The translations under genes and the position numbers were made by a program. From UBA966 sp046350355 (GTDB taxonomy: Bacteria; Planctomycetota; Phycisphaerae; Phycisphaerales; SM1A02), in the NCBI GenBank assembly GCA_046350355.1, contig JAXMAN010000002.1:682001-746000 (forward strand): a DNA stretch of 64,000 nt. The letters run 5' to 3'. This document shows positions 1 through 7,876 of the stretch, one piece after another. Below the pieces are notes generated by a model that worked only from the letters and a program-made list of their open reading frames with translations, made no database searches and was not told the origin of the DNA. The first letter of the stretch is position 1. Each line of letters begins with the position of its first letter.

Positions 1-1069
1 GCCACGCCTCGGTCTCGTGCGCGATGCGCGCCATCGCCTGCACCGCTTCGACCGGATGCTGCCCGGCGGCGGTCTCCGCGCTCAGCATGACCGCGTCGGC
101 GCCGCCGAAGATCGCGTTGGCGACGTCGCTCGCCTCCGCGCGCGTGGGCAGCGGGGCCTCGATCATGCTCTGCAGCATCTGCGTGGCGACGATGCACGGG
201 ATCGCCGCACGCTCGCAGGCGGCCTGGATGCGCCGCTGCTCGACGGGGACGCGCGCGTAGTCGAGCTCGATCGCCAGGTCGCCGCGCGCGACCATCATCG
301 CGTCGCACTCCGCGGCGATGGCGTCGAGCGCGCCCAGCGCGACGGGGCGCTCGATCTTGGCGACGATCAGCGGCACGCGCCCGCGGCAGGCGCGGGCGGC
401 GCGCTCGAGGATGCGGCGCAGCTTGACGATGTCCTGCGCGTCCTGCACGAAGCTCAGCGCCACGAAGTCCGCGCCGTGGCGGACCGCCCATTCGGCCAGG
501 TCGCGGTCGCGGCGCGTCGGCGCGTGCAGTCCCAGCGCGGTCTCGGGGAGGTTGATGCCCTTGCGGCTGCGCAGCGTGCCGCCGACCTCGCAGGTGCACT
601 CGACGCTGCCGCGGCGGCTGCGGGCGACGCGAAGCTGCACCGCGCCGTCGTCGATGAGCACGCGGTCGCCGACGGCGACCTCCTCGACGAAGCGCGGGTA
701 GTCGGCATGCAGCCGCACCGGGCGCGCGTGCGGGTCGATGATCCCGCTGCCGTGCTCGAAGAGGACGCGGTCCCCGTGGCGCAGGTGGATGACCGCGTCG
801 TCGGCGATGCGCTGCAGCCGGATCTTCGGCCCGGGCAGGTCCGCCAGCACGCCCGTCTGCACGCCCAGCGCATCGGCGGCCGCGCGCACCCGCGCGAGCG
901 TGCGCGCGTGCGTCGCCGGGTCGCCGTGGCTCATGTTCAGACGGACGACCCCGACGCCGTGCTGCAGCAGCCGGCGGATCATGGCGGGGGAGGAGCTCGC
1001 GGGGCCGAGCGTCGCGACGATGCGCGTCAGCGGTGCGGCGGCGCGCGTCCTGGTCGTCGGGCGTGGCAT
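1..1069 (-). CDS. pyk: Pyruvate kinase, C-terminal part cut by the window edge
   Basis: Glycolytic enzyme converting phosphoenolpyruvate and ADP to pyruvate and ATP in the cytoplasm. The reading frame from ATG 1069 is open to the left edge (356 codons), so the C-terminal third lies outside. The visible protein shows the family's N-terminal pattern 'RIVATLGPASSS', then 'VRLNMSHGD', the 'LPGPKIR' motif, the 'FVALSFVQ' segment, the catalytic-lysine strand 'LIVAKIERP' and the Mg/substrate loop 'MMVARGDLAIEL'. These are strong family signatures. It is divergent from the phosphoglucomutase gene; 67 bp separate the two start codons and hold face-to-face -10-like boxes. The ATG at 1069 is preceded by TAGTAT at a distance of 10 nt and has no clear Shine-Dalgarno sequence. 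Confidence 0.95.
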   Translation of the reverse strand, partial: MPRPTTRTRAAAPLTRIVATLGPASSSPAMIRRLLQHGVGVVRLNMSHGDPATHARTLARVRAAADALGVQTGVLADLPGPKIRLQRIADDAVIHLRHGDRVLFEHGSGIIDPHARPVRLHADYPRFVEEVAVGDRVLIDDGAVQLRVARSRRGSVECTCEVGGTLRSRKGINLPETALGLHAPTRRDRDLAEWAVRHGADFVALSFVQDAQDIVKLRRILERAARACRGRVPLIVAKIERPVALGALDAIAAECDAMMVARGDLAIELDYARVPVEQRRIQAACERAAIPCIVATQMLQSMIEAPLPTRAEASDVANAIFGGADAVMLSAETAAGQHPVEAVQAMARIAHETEAW

Positions 1070-1079
1070 CGGCGCATGG

Positions 1080-1085
1080 ATACTA
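1080..1085 (-). promoter_or_regulatory. -10-like box TAGTAT for pyk
   Basis: TAGTAT on the minus strand ends 10 nt before the pyk ATG (1069), which would give a leader of only a few nucleotides. It shares two bases with the opposing TACGAT of the divergent gene. Confidence 0.5.
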
Positions 1086-1089
1086 CGAT
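1084..1089 (+). promoter_or_regulatory. -10-like box TACGAT for the phosphoglucomutase gene
   Basis: TACGAT lies 47 nt before ATG 1137, which has its own ribosome binding site AGGAG at 1127-1131. This would be a leadered transcript, unlike the short-leader pyk on the other strand. No convincing -35 is seen. Confidence 0.35.
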
Positions 1090-1136
1090 GCCCCCGCGGC
1101 GCACGCGCCCGGACGCGCGGCCCCGCAGGAGACCCC

Positions 1137-2564
1137 ATGCAGACGACCCAGCCAGCGGCGAAGGACATGCTCGCGAAGATCTTCAAGGCCTACGACGTGC
1201 GCGGGATCTACCCGCAGCCGCTGGACGAGGGGCTCGCCTGGCGCATCGGCTTCGCCGCGGCGCAGTACTACGCCGCCGTCGCGGACCGCGAGGGGCGCAC
1301 CGGCGACGCGCGCGCGATCGTCGTCGGGCGCGACATGCGCCGCAGCTCGCCCGCGCTCGCGGGCGCGCTGAAGCAGGGGATGCGCGCGGCGGGGGCACAG
1401 ATCGTCGACGTCGGCATGGTCGACACGCCCTTCGTGGGCTTCGCGGTGAACCAGCTCGGCGCGGCGGGCGGCGTGCAGACGACCGCCAGCCACAATCCCA
1501 GCAACTACAACGGCTTCAAGTTCTGCGGCCCCAAGGCGACGCCGATGGGGCAGGACTCGGGCCTCTCCGAGATCCAGCGCCTGGCGCAGGCGGCCGACCC
1601 GTCGCGCGCCGGGGTCGCGGCCACCGGCGGCGAGCGCACCGCGGACCTCTGGGACGCCTACCGCGCGAAGCTGCTGGGCTTCCTGCCGCCGCAGGTGATC
1701 GACGGCACGCGCCGCCTGCGCGTCGTCATCGACGCGAGCAACGGCATGGCGGGGACGATGGTGCCGAAGGTCTTCGCCGGCGTGAAGGGGCTGGAGATCA
1801 CCGCGATCAACTTCGACAACTCCACGGGCGAGTTCGTGCACGAGCCCAACCCGCTCGTCGAGGCGAACCTGCGCTGGACGCGCGAGGGCATCCGCGCGCA
1901 GCGCGCGGACTTCGGCGTCTGCTTCGACGGCGACGCGGACCGCTGCATGGTCGTCGACGAGCAGGGCACGCCCATCGGCTGCGACCTGATGACCGCGTGG
2001 CTGGGCACGCGCTGGCTGCGCGCGGATCCCGGCGCGGCGATCGTCTACGACCTGCGCAGCACGCGCTCGCTCAGCGAGAGCGTCGCCGCCGCGGGCGGGC
2101 GCCCGGTGGAGAGCCGCGTCGGCCACGTCTTCATGAAGCAGAAGCTGCGCGAGACGGGCGCTCCCTTCGGCGGCGAGCTGAGCGGCCACTTCTACTACCG
2201 CGACATGGGCTGCATCGATAACGGTGCGCGCGCCTTCATCGACGTCGTGAGCGCGCTCGTCGAGGCGGGCCGCCCGCTGAGCGAGTGCATCGCGCCCCTG
2301 CGCCGCTACGTGCAGAGCGGCGAGATCAACTTCGAGAACGCGGACAAGCAGGGGGCGCTCGCGGCGCTGCGCGCGAAGTACCCGCAGGCGCGCTTCCAGG
2401 AGCTCGACGGCCTCAGCATGGACTGCGGCGACTGGTGGTGCAACGTGCGCCTCTCCAACACCGAGCCGCTGCTGCGCCTGAACCTCGAGGCGCGCTCGCA
2501 GGCGACGGTGGACGCGAAGGTGCGCGAGCTCGAGCCGATCCTCGGCCACCGCGTGGACCACTGA
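1137..2564 (+). CDS. Phosphoglucomutase/phosphomannomutase (alpha-D-phosphohexomutase)
   Basis: Interconverts hexose 6- and 1-phosphates, feeding nucleotide-sugar and envelope polysaccharide synthesis. The 475-residue protein has the four family landmarks in order: the phosphoserine loop 'TTASHNPSNYNGFK' (Ser118), the metal loop 'FDGDADRCM' (Asp264, Asp266, Asp268), the sugar-specificity loop 'GGELSGHFYY' and the C-terminal phosphate-binding 'RLSNTEPLLRLNLE'. The GGELSGH form is typical of enzymes annotated as ManB/AlgC-like bifunctional mutases, but glucose versus mannose preference cannot be read from sequence. ATG 1137 is chosen because AGGAG stands five bases upstream and the family N-terminus (FKAYDVRGIYP) starts soon after; the open frame extends further 5' but that part is not family-like. 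Confidence 0.93.
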   Translation: MQTTQPAAKDMLAKIFKAYDVRGIYPQPLDEGLAWRIGFAAAQYYAAVADREGRTGDARAIVVGRDMRRSSPALAGALKQGMRAAGAQIVDVGMVDTPFVGFAVNQLGAAGGVQTTASHNPSNYNGFKFCGPKATPMGQDSGLSEIQRLAQAADPSRAGVAATGGERTADLWDAYRAKLLGFLPPQVIDGTRRLRVVIDASNGMAGTMVPKVFAGVKGLEITAINFDNSTGEFVHEPNPLVEANLRWTREGIRAQRADFGVCFDGDADRCMVVDEQGTPIGCDLMTAWLGTRWLRADPGAAIVYDLRSTRSLSESVAAAGGRPVESRVGHVFMKQKLRETGAPFGGELSGHFYYRDMGCIDNGARAFIDVVSALVEAGRPLSECIAPLRRYVQSGEINFENADKQGALAALRAKYPQARFQELDGLSMDCGDWWCNVRLSNTEPLLRLNLEARSQATVDAKVRELEPILGHRVDH

Positions 2565-2589
2565 CCGCGCGCGAGGCGCGCGTCACCGC

Positions 2590-3009
2590 TCACGCATACC
2601 CAAGCCGCTCGAGGTCCTCCTCGTCCAGCCCGAAGTGGTGGCCGATTTCGTGCAGCAGCGTGATGCGGATCTCCTCGCGCACGCGCTCCTCGCCGCCCAG
2701 CGGCGTGCCGTCGTCGTCGGTCCACTCCTCCCAGCCGCCGGCCTCGTCGAGGATCCCCTCGCGGAAGAGGGTGATCACGTCCTCCAGCGGGGGATGCTCG
2801 ACGCTGCGGTGCGTCAGCGGCACGCCGCTGTGCAGGCCGCAGAGGTCGTCCTCCTCCGGGTCCATCCCCATCGAGCGCAGCAGCTCCGGCGAGGGATGGT
2901 CCTCGAGCACGATCGGCACCTCCTCCAGCCGCGCCAGCAGGCCGGGGGGAAGCTCGCCGTAGATCTCCTCGAAGAGCCGGTCGAAGCGCTCGCGCTCGCT
3001 GCGTCGCAT
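2590..3009 (-). CDS. Small zincin-like metallopeptidase family protein
   Basis: A 139-residue cytoplasmic protein resembling the short 'zincin_1' (PF06262-like) family. Its C-terminal part carries the metal-binding helix 'LLHEIGHHFGLDEEDLERLGY', where HExxH supplies two zinc ligands and the following acidic residues are typical of the family. The N-terminal half is charged and helical (MRRSERERFDRLFEEIYGELP). There is no signal peptide or membrane segment. It starts 2 nt after the pyrD stop and is probably co-transcribed with it. Members are widespread in high-GC bacteria; their substrate is unknown and some may not be active peptidases. Confidence 0.8.
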   Translation of the reverse strand: MRRSERERFDRLFEEIYGELPPGLLARLEEVPIVLEDHPSPELLRSMGMDPEEDDLCGLHSGVPLTHRSVEHPPLEDVITLFREGILDEAGGWEEWTDDDGTPLGGEERVREEIRITLLHEIGHHFGLDEEDLERLGYA

Positions 3010-3011
3010 CG

Positions 3012-3944
3012 TCAGCGCTCCACGCGGCCCACGAGCTCGCCGATGCCGCGCGCGCCCTGCTCGCGGACCCAGCGCGCCAGCCCGCGCGCGATCGCGGCGG
3101 GAGTGGCGGGATCGACGAAGAGCGCGGTGCCCACGCCGACGGCGCTCGCGCCCACGAGCACCAGCTCGGCGGCGTCCTCCCAGGTGAGCACGCCTCCGAG
3201 GCCGATGATCGGCACCTTCGCGGGGCCGGCGACGGCGGCGTGCACGTCGTGCACCATGCGCACGACCATCGGGTGGATCGCGGGGCCGCTCAGGCCGCCG
3301 CGCCCGCGCGAGAGGCGCGGCCTGCGCGTGCGCACATCCACGCTCATCGCCGTCACGGTGTTCACGAGCGTGAGCCCGTCGGCGCCCGCCTCGACCGCGG
3401 CGGCGCTCATGCGCACCACGTCGGAGTTGGGGCTGATCTTCACGAAGAGCGGCTTGCGGCGCACGGCGGGGCGCACCTGCGCGAGCAGCTCGCGCAGCGC
3501 CGCGGGATCGTCGCCGAACTGGCAGCCCGTCGCGGTGTTGGGGCAGCTCACGTTGAGCTCGACGAGGGCGATCTCGGGGCGCGCGTCGAAGGCGGCCGCG
3601 ACCTGCAGGTAGTCGTCGACGCTGTGGCCCGCGACCGAGCCGAAGAGCCGGCAGGGCAGCGCCGCCGCGTGCGGCAGCTTCTCCGCCAGGAAGCGCTCCA
3701 GGCCGACGTTCGCCAGCCCGATCGCGTTCATCATGCCGCCGGGGACGTCGATGATGCGCCAGGGGTCGTTGCCCGCGCGCGACTCGGGGGTGATGCTCTT
3801 GCTCGTGACCGCGCCCAGCCAGCGCAGGTCGAGCGCGTCGGCGAGCTCGTCCACGTAGCCCGCGGTGCCCGCGGCCGCCACCACCGGCGACGCCAGCGAG
3901 ACGCCCGCGAGGGTGGTCTGCAGGCACGGGTCGGGCAGGGCCAT
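3012..3944 (-). CDS. pyrD: Dihydroorotate dehydrogenase, class 1
   Basis: Oxidises dihydroorotate to orotate in pyrimidine synthesis; FMN enzyme of the cytosolic class 1. The 310-residue protein has the N-terminal 'SPVVAAAGTAGY' FMN strand, the substrate loop 'NAIGLANVG', 'VELNVSCPNTATG' with the class 1 catalytic cysteine, the 'FVKISPN' strand and the C-terminal FMN phosphate-binding 'IIGLGGVLTWEDAAEL'. A Cys base rather than Ser fits class 1, and the general form is closest to class 1B, which would need a PyrK partner; none is visible in the window. It has its own TAGACT box 8 nt upstream, which overlaps the stop codon of the preceding gene. The pyrF gene is 13.5 kb away, so the pathway is scattered. 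Confidence 0.92.
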   Translation of the reverse strand: MALPDPCLQTTLAGVSLASPVVAAAGTAGYVDELADALDLRWLGAVTSKSITPESRAGNDPWRIIDVPGGMMNAIGLANVGLERFLAEKLPHAAALPCRLFGSVAGHSVDDYLQVAAAFDARPEIALVELNVSCPNTATGCQFGDDPAALRELLAQVRPAVRRKPLFVKISPNSDVVRMSAAAVEAGADGLTLVNTVTAMSVDVRTRRPRLSRGRGGLSGPAIHPMVVRMVHDVHAAVAGPAKVPIIGLGGVLTWEDAAELVLVGASAVGVGTALFVDPATPAAIARGLARWVREQGARGIGELVGRVER

Positions 3945-3952
3945 CGCCGGTC

Positions 3953-3958
3953 AGTCTA
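3953..3958 (-). promoter_or_regulatory. -10-like box TAGACT for pyrD (leaderless type)
   Basis: TAGACT ends 8 nt before the pyrD ATG at 3944. Its first three bases are also the TAG stop codon of the upstream gene (3956-3958), so a separate transcription start may lie in what looks like an operon. Confidence 0.55.
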
Positions 3959-5032
3959 CGAAAGCCGCCGCACGGTGCCCGCGACCGAGGGCGCGGCCGC
4001 CGCCGGTGCGCGCGCGCTGCGGCGGCGCGACTCGACCTCGCCGCGCTGCGCCGCGAGCGCGACGCGCTGGCGCGCGATCTGCACGCGGTCGGCGTCGGGA
4101 AGCTCGTACGCGGCGTCCAGGTGCGCCTGCGCCTGCTCGAGCAGCGCGGCGGCCTCGGCGTCGTCGCCCAGGCGGGCCCACGCGTCGGCGCAGAGGCGCG
4201 CGAAGGCGGCGCGGTGCGTGCGCACGACGGCGTCCTCGCCACGCACCTGCGCGAGCGCGTCCAGGTGCGGGCGCAGTTCCTCGCAGCGTTCCAGGCAGGC
4301 GCCGCTGGAGTCGCCCGCCTCGGCGACGGCCAGGTCCAGCGCGGCGACGACGGCGGCCTCGACGGCCAGCGCGTGGTCCGCGGCGCCGGAGGCCGCGTCC
4401 GCCCAGCCGCGCGCGTGCGACCAGACCTGCTCGAGCGCGCCGCGGCGCTGCGCGGGCTCCTCGAGCATGTTCGCGGCGGCGGTCATCGGGCGCACGATCG
4501 CCTCGGCGAGCGCGATGCGCGTGATCGGCGGGGTGGAGGCCTGTCCCAGCATCGGCGCGAAGCGCGCGACGGCGAGCGCGGCCGCGCGCAGGGCGTCGAA
4601 GGCCGCGCGCGCGTCGCCGCCGGCGGCCTCGCAGGCGGCGGCGAGCTCGAGGGTGCGGCTGAAGGCGAGGTGGCGCGCGACATCCTGCGGCTGCTCGCGG
4701 CAGCAGTCGCGCAGCGTCACGAGCGCATCGCCCGCGACCACGCGCGCGCTGTCGCGCCGTCCGGCGCGCACCGCCATCGCGGCGTACGCGCCGGCGAGGT
4801 CCGCCAGCCGCGCGAAGAGGGGCGAGCCCACGGGCGCGCCGCGGGTGCGCGTGCGCGTCTCGGTCCAGAGGTCGCGCAGCCGCTGCGCCTGCTCCTGCGC
4901 GGCGCGCATCGCGGCCTCCTGCGCGGCGCCGAAGCTGCCGTCCATGCGCGCGGCGCCCGCCGCGCCGCGACGCATCGCGTCGGCATCCCCGCCGCCTGCG
5001 CGGCTGCGTCCATCGGTGTGTTCGTCACGCAT
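3956..5032 (-). CDS. Uncharacterised alanine-rich helical protein
   Basis: No family is recognised. The 358-residue product is almost entirely alpha-helical by composition (long runs of Ala, Arg, Glu, Leu) with repeated helical-hairpin units such as 'AAALLEQAQAHLDAAYELP', suggesting a TPR- or helical-repeat-like scaffold. There is no signal peptide, transmembrane segment or evident catalytic motif; the C-terminus is Arg/Ala rich. It lies 25 nt downstream of the zinc-ribbon protein gene on the same strand and is probably co-transcribed with it. The start at 5032 lacks a good ribosome binding site, and Met20 (MRRGAAG) is an alternative start. Confidence 0.7.
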   Translation of the reverse strand: MRDEHTDGRSRAGGGDADAMRRGAAGAARMDGSFGAAQEAAMRAAQEQAQRLRDLWTETRTRTRGAPVGSPLFARLADLAGAYAAMAVRAGRRDSARVVAGDALVTLRDCCREQPQDVARHLAFSRTLELAAACEAAGGDARAAFDALRAAALAVARFAPMLGQASTPPITRIALAEAIVRPMTAAANMLEEPAQRRGALEQVWSHARGWADAASGAADHALAVEAAVVAALDLAVAEAGDSSGACLERCEELRPHLDALAQVRGEDAVVRTHRAAFARLCADAWARLGDDAEAAALLEQAQAHLDAAYELPDADRVQIARQRVALAAQRGEVESRRRSARAPAAAAPSVAGTVRRLS

Positions 5033-5057
5033 CGCTGGTCCGTCGCGAAGTGGTGCG

Positions 5058-5843
5058 TCAGGCCTGGGCGCCGCCCGCCTCCTTGGCGGCGCGCTTCTTC
5101 ACGGCGGTGGTCTCGGGGATCGTGTCGAGGTAGAGGATCCGGCCGCAGTTCACGCAGGTCACGACATCGTCGCGCTGCGCGGCCACCTTGCTGTACTTGT
5201 CCAGCGGAAGCTCGGAATTGCAGCCGCCGCAGGCGAACTCGCGGTGGCGCAGGTCGACGACCGTGATCTCCGCGAGCGCTTCGCCGTCGTTCTGCTCGGC
5301 GGCCTCGTCGAAGGCCTCGCGCGCGTCGGGGGCCAGCAGCGAGGCGGCGCGCTCGCGCTGCGCCTCGAGCTCGCCCAGGCGGCCGCCGAACTCGCGTGTG
5401 GCCTCCTCGAGCGCCGCCCTCGCGAGGTCGCGCAGGCGGGTGCGGTCGGCCAGGGGCTGCTCGCCCGCGCCGATCTGCTTCTTCATCTTCTCGACGTTCT
5501 CCATCTGCGCCAGCACGCGCTCGGCGAGCTCGTCGCGCTTGCCCTCCATCGCCATCAGCTCGTCGCGCAGCGCGTTGTACTGCTTGGAGTTGCTCGTCGT
5601 GTTGAGCTCGCCGCGCAGGTGGTCGATGCGCTGCTTGAAGGTCTTGTCCTCGAGCTCCAGCGCCAGCACCGCCGACTGCAGGTGCTTGAGCTGGAGGTCC
5701 TGCTCGCGCCGCTGCTGGGTCAGGGTGTCCAGCTGCGTCTGCTGCCGCTTGAGCTCGCGCTCGGCGTTCTCGATGCGGGTGCGGATGCCGCGGACCTGGC
5801 TGTCGACCAGATGCAGCGCGCGGAGGTTGGCGATGAGGCTCAT
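5058..5843 (-). CDS. C4-type zinc-ribbon coiled-coil protein (DUF164-like)
   Basis: Residues about 5-165 form a long antiparallel coiled coil with heptad-like Leu/Glu/Lys/Arg patterns. This is followed by a C-terminal zinc ribbon with two Cys pairs, 'CGGCN' and 'CVNC', the arrangement of the PF02591 family. Members are found across many bacterial phyla and have been linked to ribosome and nucleic-acid interaction, but the molecular role is poorly defined. A GTG nine bases further upstream (5852) is possible; ATG 5843 is preferred because AGGAA stands at a normal distance from it. A TACGCT box about 40 nt upstream suggests its own leadered promoter. The tail is Lys/Ala rich. Confidence 0.85.
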   Translation of the reverse strand: MSLIANLRALHLVDSQVRGIRTRIENAERELKRQQTQLDTLTQQRREQDLQLKHLQSAVLALELEDKTFKQRIDHLRGELNTTSNSKQYNALRDELMAMEGKRDELAERVLAQMENVEKMKKQIGAGEQPLADRTRLRDLARAALEEATREFGGRLGELEAQRERAASLLAPDAREAFDEAAEQNDGEALAEITVVDLRHREFACGGCNSELPLDKYSKVAAQRDDVVTCVNCGRILYLDTIPETTAVKKRAAKEAGGAQA

Positions 5844-5882
5844 GTGGGGCACTTCCTGCGGCGGCCGCCGCGTGGACCGTGC

Positions 5883-5888
5883 AGCGTA
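5883..5888 (-). promoter_or_regulatory. -10-like box TACGCT upstream of the zinc-ribbon gene
   Basis: TACGCT on the minus strand, about 39 nt before ATG 5843, gives a short leader long enough to contain the AGGAA ribosome binding site. No clear -35 is seen. Confidence 0.35.
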
Positions 5889-5912
5889 CCCGAGCCCGGA
5901 CTTCTTTCCGCC

Positions 5913-6812
5913 TCAGCGAAGCAGCAGCAGCGCGCCGTAGACCACCGGGCCCGCCAGCAGGGGGCTGTCCAGCACGTCGAAGGCGCCCCCCATGCCCGGG
6001 AGCGCGGTTCCGGAGTCCTTGACGCCCGCGCTGCGCTTGAACAGGCTCTCCACCAGGTCGCCGAAGGGCGCGACGACCCCGAGCGCCAGTCCCGCCGCCG
6101 CGCCGACCGCCACCGGGACATGGTCGCGCGCCTCAGGCAGGCGCAGGCTGAGCGCGGCGAGCCCCGCGCCCACCAGCGCCGAGGCCGCGACGCCGCCGGC
6201 GAAGCCCTCCCAGCTCTTGCCGGGGCTCAGCCAGGGAATCATCTTGTGCCGGCCGAAGGCGACACCGGTGAAGTACGCGCCCATGTCGCTCGCCTTCACG
6301 GTCAGGATCGCGCCCGCCACCACCCAGGGACCGACGTGCCGGCGCACCAGCACCCACATCCCCAGCATCGCGCCGATGTAGACGAAGGAAAGGAGCGTCG
6401 CGCCCGTCGCGGCGACCGCGCCCTCGATGCGCCGCCCGCGCGTGTGCACGATGAGCGAGAGCGCCAGCAGTCCCCAGAGGATCGCCGCGGCGAGGGCGAT
6501 CGCGTGATCGGGACCCGGCAGCAGCGGAAGCATCCCCACCGTCTCGACGCCCAGCATCGCCGCGAGGACCGTCAGCCAGGTCGGGGCCGCGACGCCGCTG
6601 CCGCGCAGCATGCGCGCCAGCTCGCGCGCCAGCAGCGGCGCGAGCAGCAGCAGCGCCACCGCGTCCAGCAGCAGACCGTCGCCGCCGCCGGTCCACCAGG
6701 GGAAGGTGTCGCCGCGCTGCACGATCTGCGCGGAGAGGCGCTCGTCGCCCCAGAGGAGCAGCACGAGTCCCACGATCAGGAGCGAGCCGGTGATCAGTCG
6801 CTGCCGCAGCAC
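5913..6812 (-). CDS. cdsA: Phosphatidate cytidylyltransferase
   Basis: Integral membrane enzyme making CDP-diacylglycerol from phosphatidate and CTP, the branch point of phospholipid synthesis; pssA at 38.5 kb uses its product. The 299-residue protein has several hydrophobic segments and the C-terminal family signature region (about residues 251-280), 'GDLVESLFKRSAGVKDSG' followed by 'LPGMGGAFDVLDS'. In the usual signature the second part reads PGHGGxxDRxDS; here the His is Met274 and the Arg is Val280, while Lys259, Arg260, Lys265, Asp266 and Asp279 are kept. Translation starts at GTG 6812, 4 nt after the stop of the rhodanese gene, so the two are likely coupled. Confidence 0.9.
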   Translation of the reverse strand: MLRQRLITGSLLIVGLVLLLWGDERLSAQIVQRGDTFPWWTGGGDGLLLDAVALLLLAPLLARELARMLRGSGVAAPTWLTVLAAMLGVETVGMLPLLPGPDHAIALAAAILWGLLALSLIVHTRGRRIEGAVAATGATLLSFVYIGAMLGMWVLVRRHVGPWVVAGAILTVKASDMGAYFTGVAFGRHKMIPWLSPGKSWEGFAGGVAASALVGAGLAALSLRLPEARDHVPVAVGAAAGLALGVVAPFGDLVESLFKRSAGVKDSGTALPGMGGAFDVLDSPLLAGPVVYGALLLLR

Positions 6813-6816
6813 GCGT

Positions 6817-7191
6817 TCAGTAGACCGGAACCGAGGGATCGATGTCGAGCGACCAGAGGTGGATGCCCCCGGCCATCGAGCGCACGTCCTCGAAGCCGGC
6901 GTTGCGCAGGGCGCTGGTCACCTGCAGGCTGCGCGCGCCGTGGTGGCAGTGGACGACGATCGGATCCTCCTCGTGCCCGCGCAGGCGGTCGATGCCCGCG
7001 GCGAGGTCGTCCATCGGCAGGTGGCGCGCGCCCGCGATCGTCGCCAGCTCGCGCTCGGCGGCGGTGCGGCAGTCCAGGAGGAGGATCGCCTCGCCGGCGC
7101 TGGCGCGGCGGCGGTACTCGCGCGGCGTGATCTCCCAGTCGGGGTTGAAGGGATAGCCCTGCGGCAGGCCCTGCGCGTCGAGCGAAATCAT
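6817..7191 (-). CDS. Single-domain rhodanese-like sulfurtransferase
   Basis: A 124-residue rhodanese domain. It has the entry strand 'ILLLDCRTAAERELATIAGARHLPM' typical of the family (first Asp-Arg motif) and the active-site loop 'VHCHHGARS' with the persulfide-carrying Cys82. It ends with 'MAGGIHLWSLDIDPSVPVY', close to the C-terminus of small bacterial rhodaneses of the GlpE/ThiI-C type and of those annotated as 'rhodanese-related sulfurtransferase'. There is no export signal, so it should act in the cytoplasm; its sulfur acceptor is unknown. The ATG overlaps the stop of the lipoprotein gene upstream (ATGA), and cdsA follows after 4 nt, so the three genes appear to be one unit. Confidence 0.9.
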   Translation of the reverse strand: MISLDAQGLPQGYPFNPDWEITPREYRRRASAGEAILLLDCRTAAERELATIAGARHLPMDDLAAGIDRLRGHEEDPIVVHCHHGARSLQVTSALRNAGFEDVRSMAGGIHLWSLDIDPSVPVY

Positions 7192-7841
7192 GGCGTGCTC
7201 GGGGTGGGGGTGGCGGAAGGCGCGGGGGCCGCGCTCGCGGGCAGCCACTCCACCTCGCGGTCGGGGGCGCGCACCGTCGTCCACGGCGGCTGCACGACCG
7301 CGGCGCCGGGGGCGACGAGCAGCCAGAAGATGCCCATCGGCGGCTGCGCGAGGCCCTCCTGCACGGCGGTCGTGTTCTGCCGCACGCCCAGGGCGCTGGC
7401 GGTCGTCGGATAGGCGCCGGTCACGCGCGGATCGGTGCCGAAGCCCTCGAAGAGGTGGAAGTACCCGGGCTGCACCTCGACCTGGCCGCGCGGCTGCAGC
7501 ACGACCTGCTCCTGCCAGCCGCTGCGGTCGAGTCCGGTCACGCTGCGCGCGGGCATCGTCGTCACGGGCGCGCCGTCGAGGTCCACCGCCGCGGTCGCGC
7601 TGCGCGACGCGGGCGGCGTCGGCGACTCCGGCTCGCCCACCGCGACGGGGCGCGGCGTGTGCGCCGGGCGCGCGAGGTCCTCCTGCGACGCCGGCGCGAG
7701 GTCGGGGAGCGGATCCTTGCCGGCGTGCGTGAGCGTGGTGCTCGGGTTCAGGCAGCCTGCCAGCAGCAGCGCAAGCGTGCCCGCGCCGAGGGCGGCGGGA
7801 AGCAGGCGAAGCGGGGCGGGGTGGTCGTCGGTCGGACGCAT
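7188..7841 (-). CDS. Putative lipoprotein, function unknown
   Basis: A 217-residue protein when started at ATG 7841. It has a short N-terminus, a hydrophobic helix and the lipobox 'LLLAGC' (Cys at residue 30), predicting lipid anchoring in the outer or inner membrane. The mature part begins with a Pro/Thr/Ala-rich linker, then a small globular region with 'VEVQPGYFHLFEGFGTDPRVTGAYPT' as its most distinctive stretch, and ends in a Pro/Ala/Ser tail. No enzymatic motif is recognised. An alternative GTG at 7880 overlaps the recX stop (GTGA coupling) but would put 13 extra residues before the signal peptide, so ATG 7841 is preferred. Confidence 0.7.
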   Translation of the reverse strand: MRPTDDHPAPLRLLPAALGAGTLALLLAGCLNPSTTLTHAGKDPLPDLAPASQEDLARPAHTPRPVAVGEPESPTPPASRSATAAVDLDGAPVTTMPARSVTGLDRSGWQEQVVLQPRGQVEVQPGYFHLFEGFGTDPRVTGAYPTTASALGVRQNTTAVQEGLAQPPMGIFWLLVAPGAAVVQPPWTTVRAPDREVEWLPASAAPAPSATPTPSTP

Positions 7842-7876
7842 GGCGGTCGGACGCAAGGCGGTCGCGGGGCGCGGAA

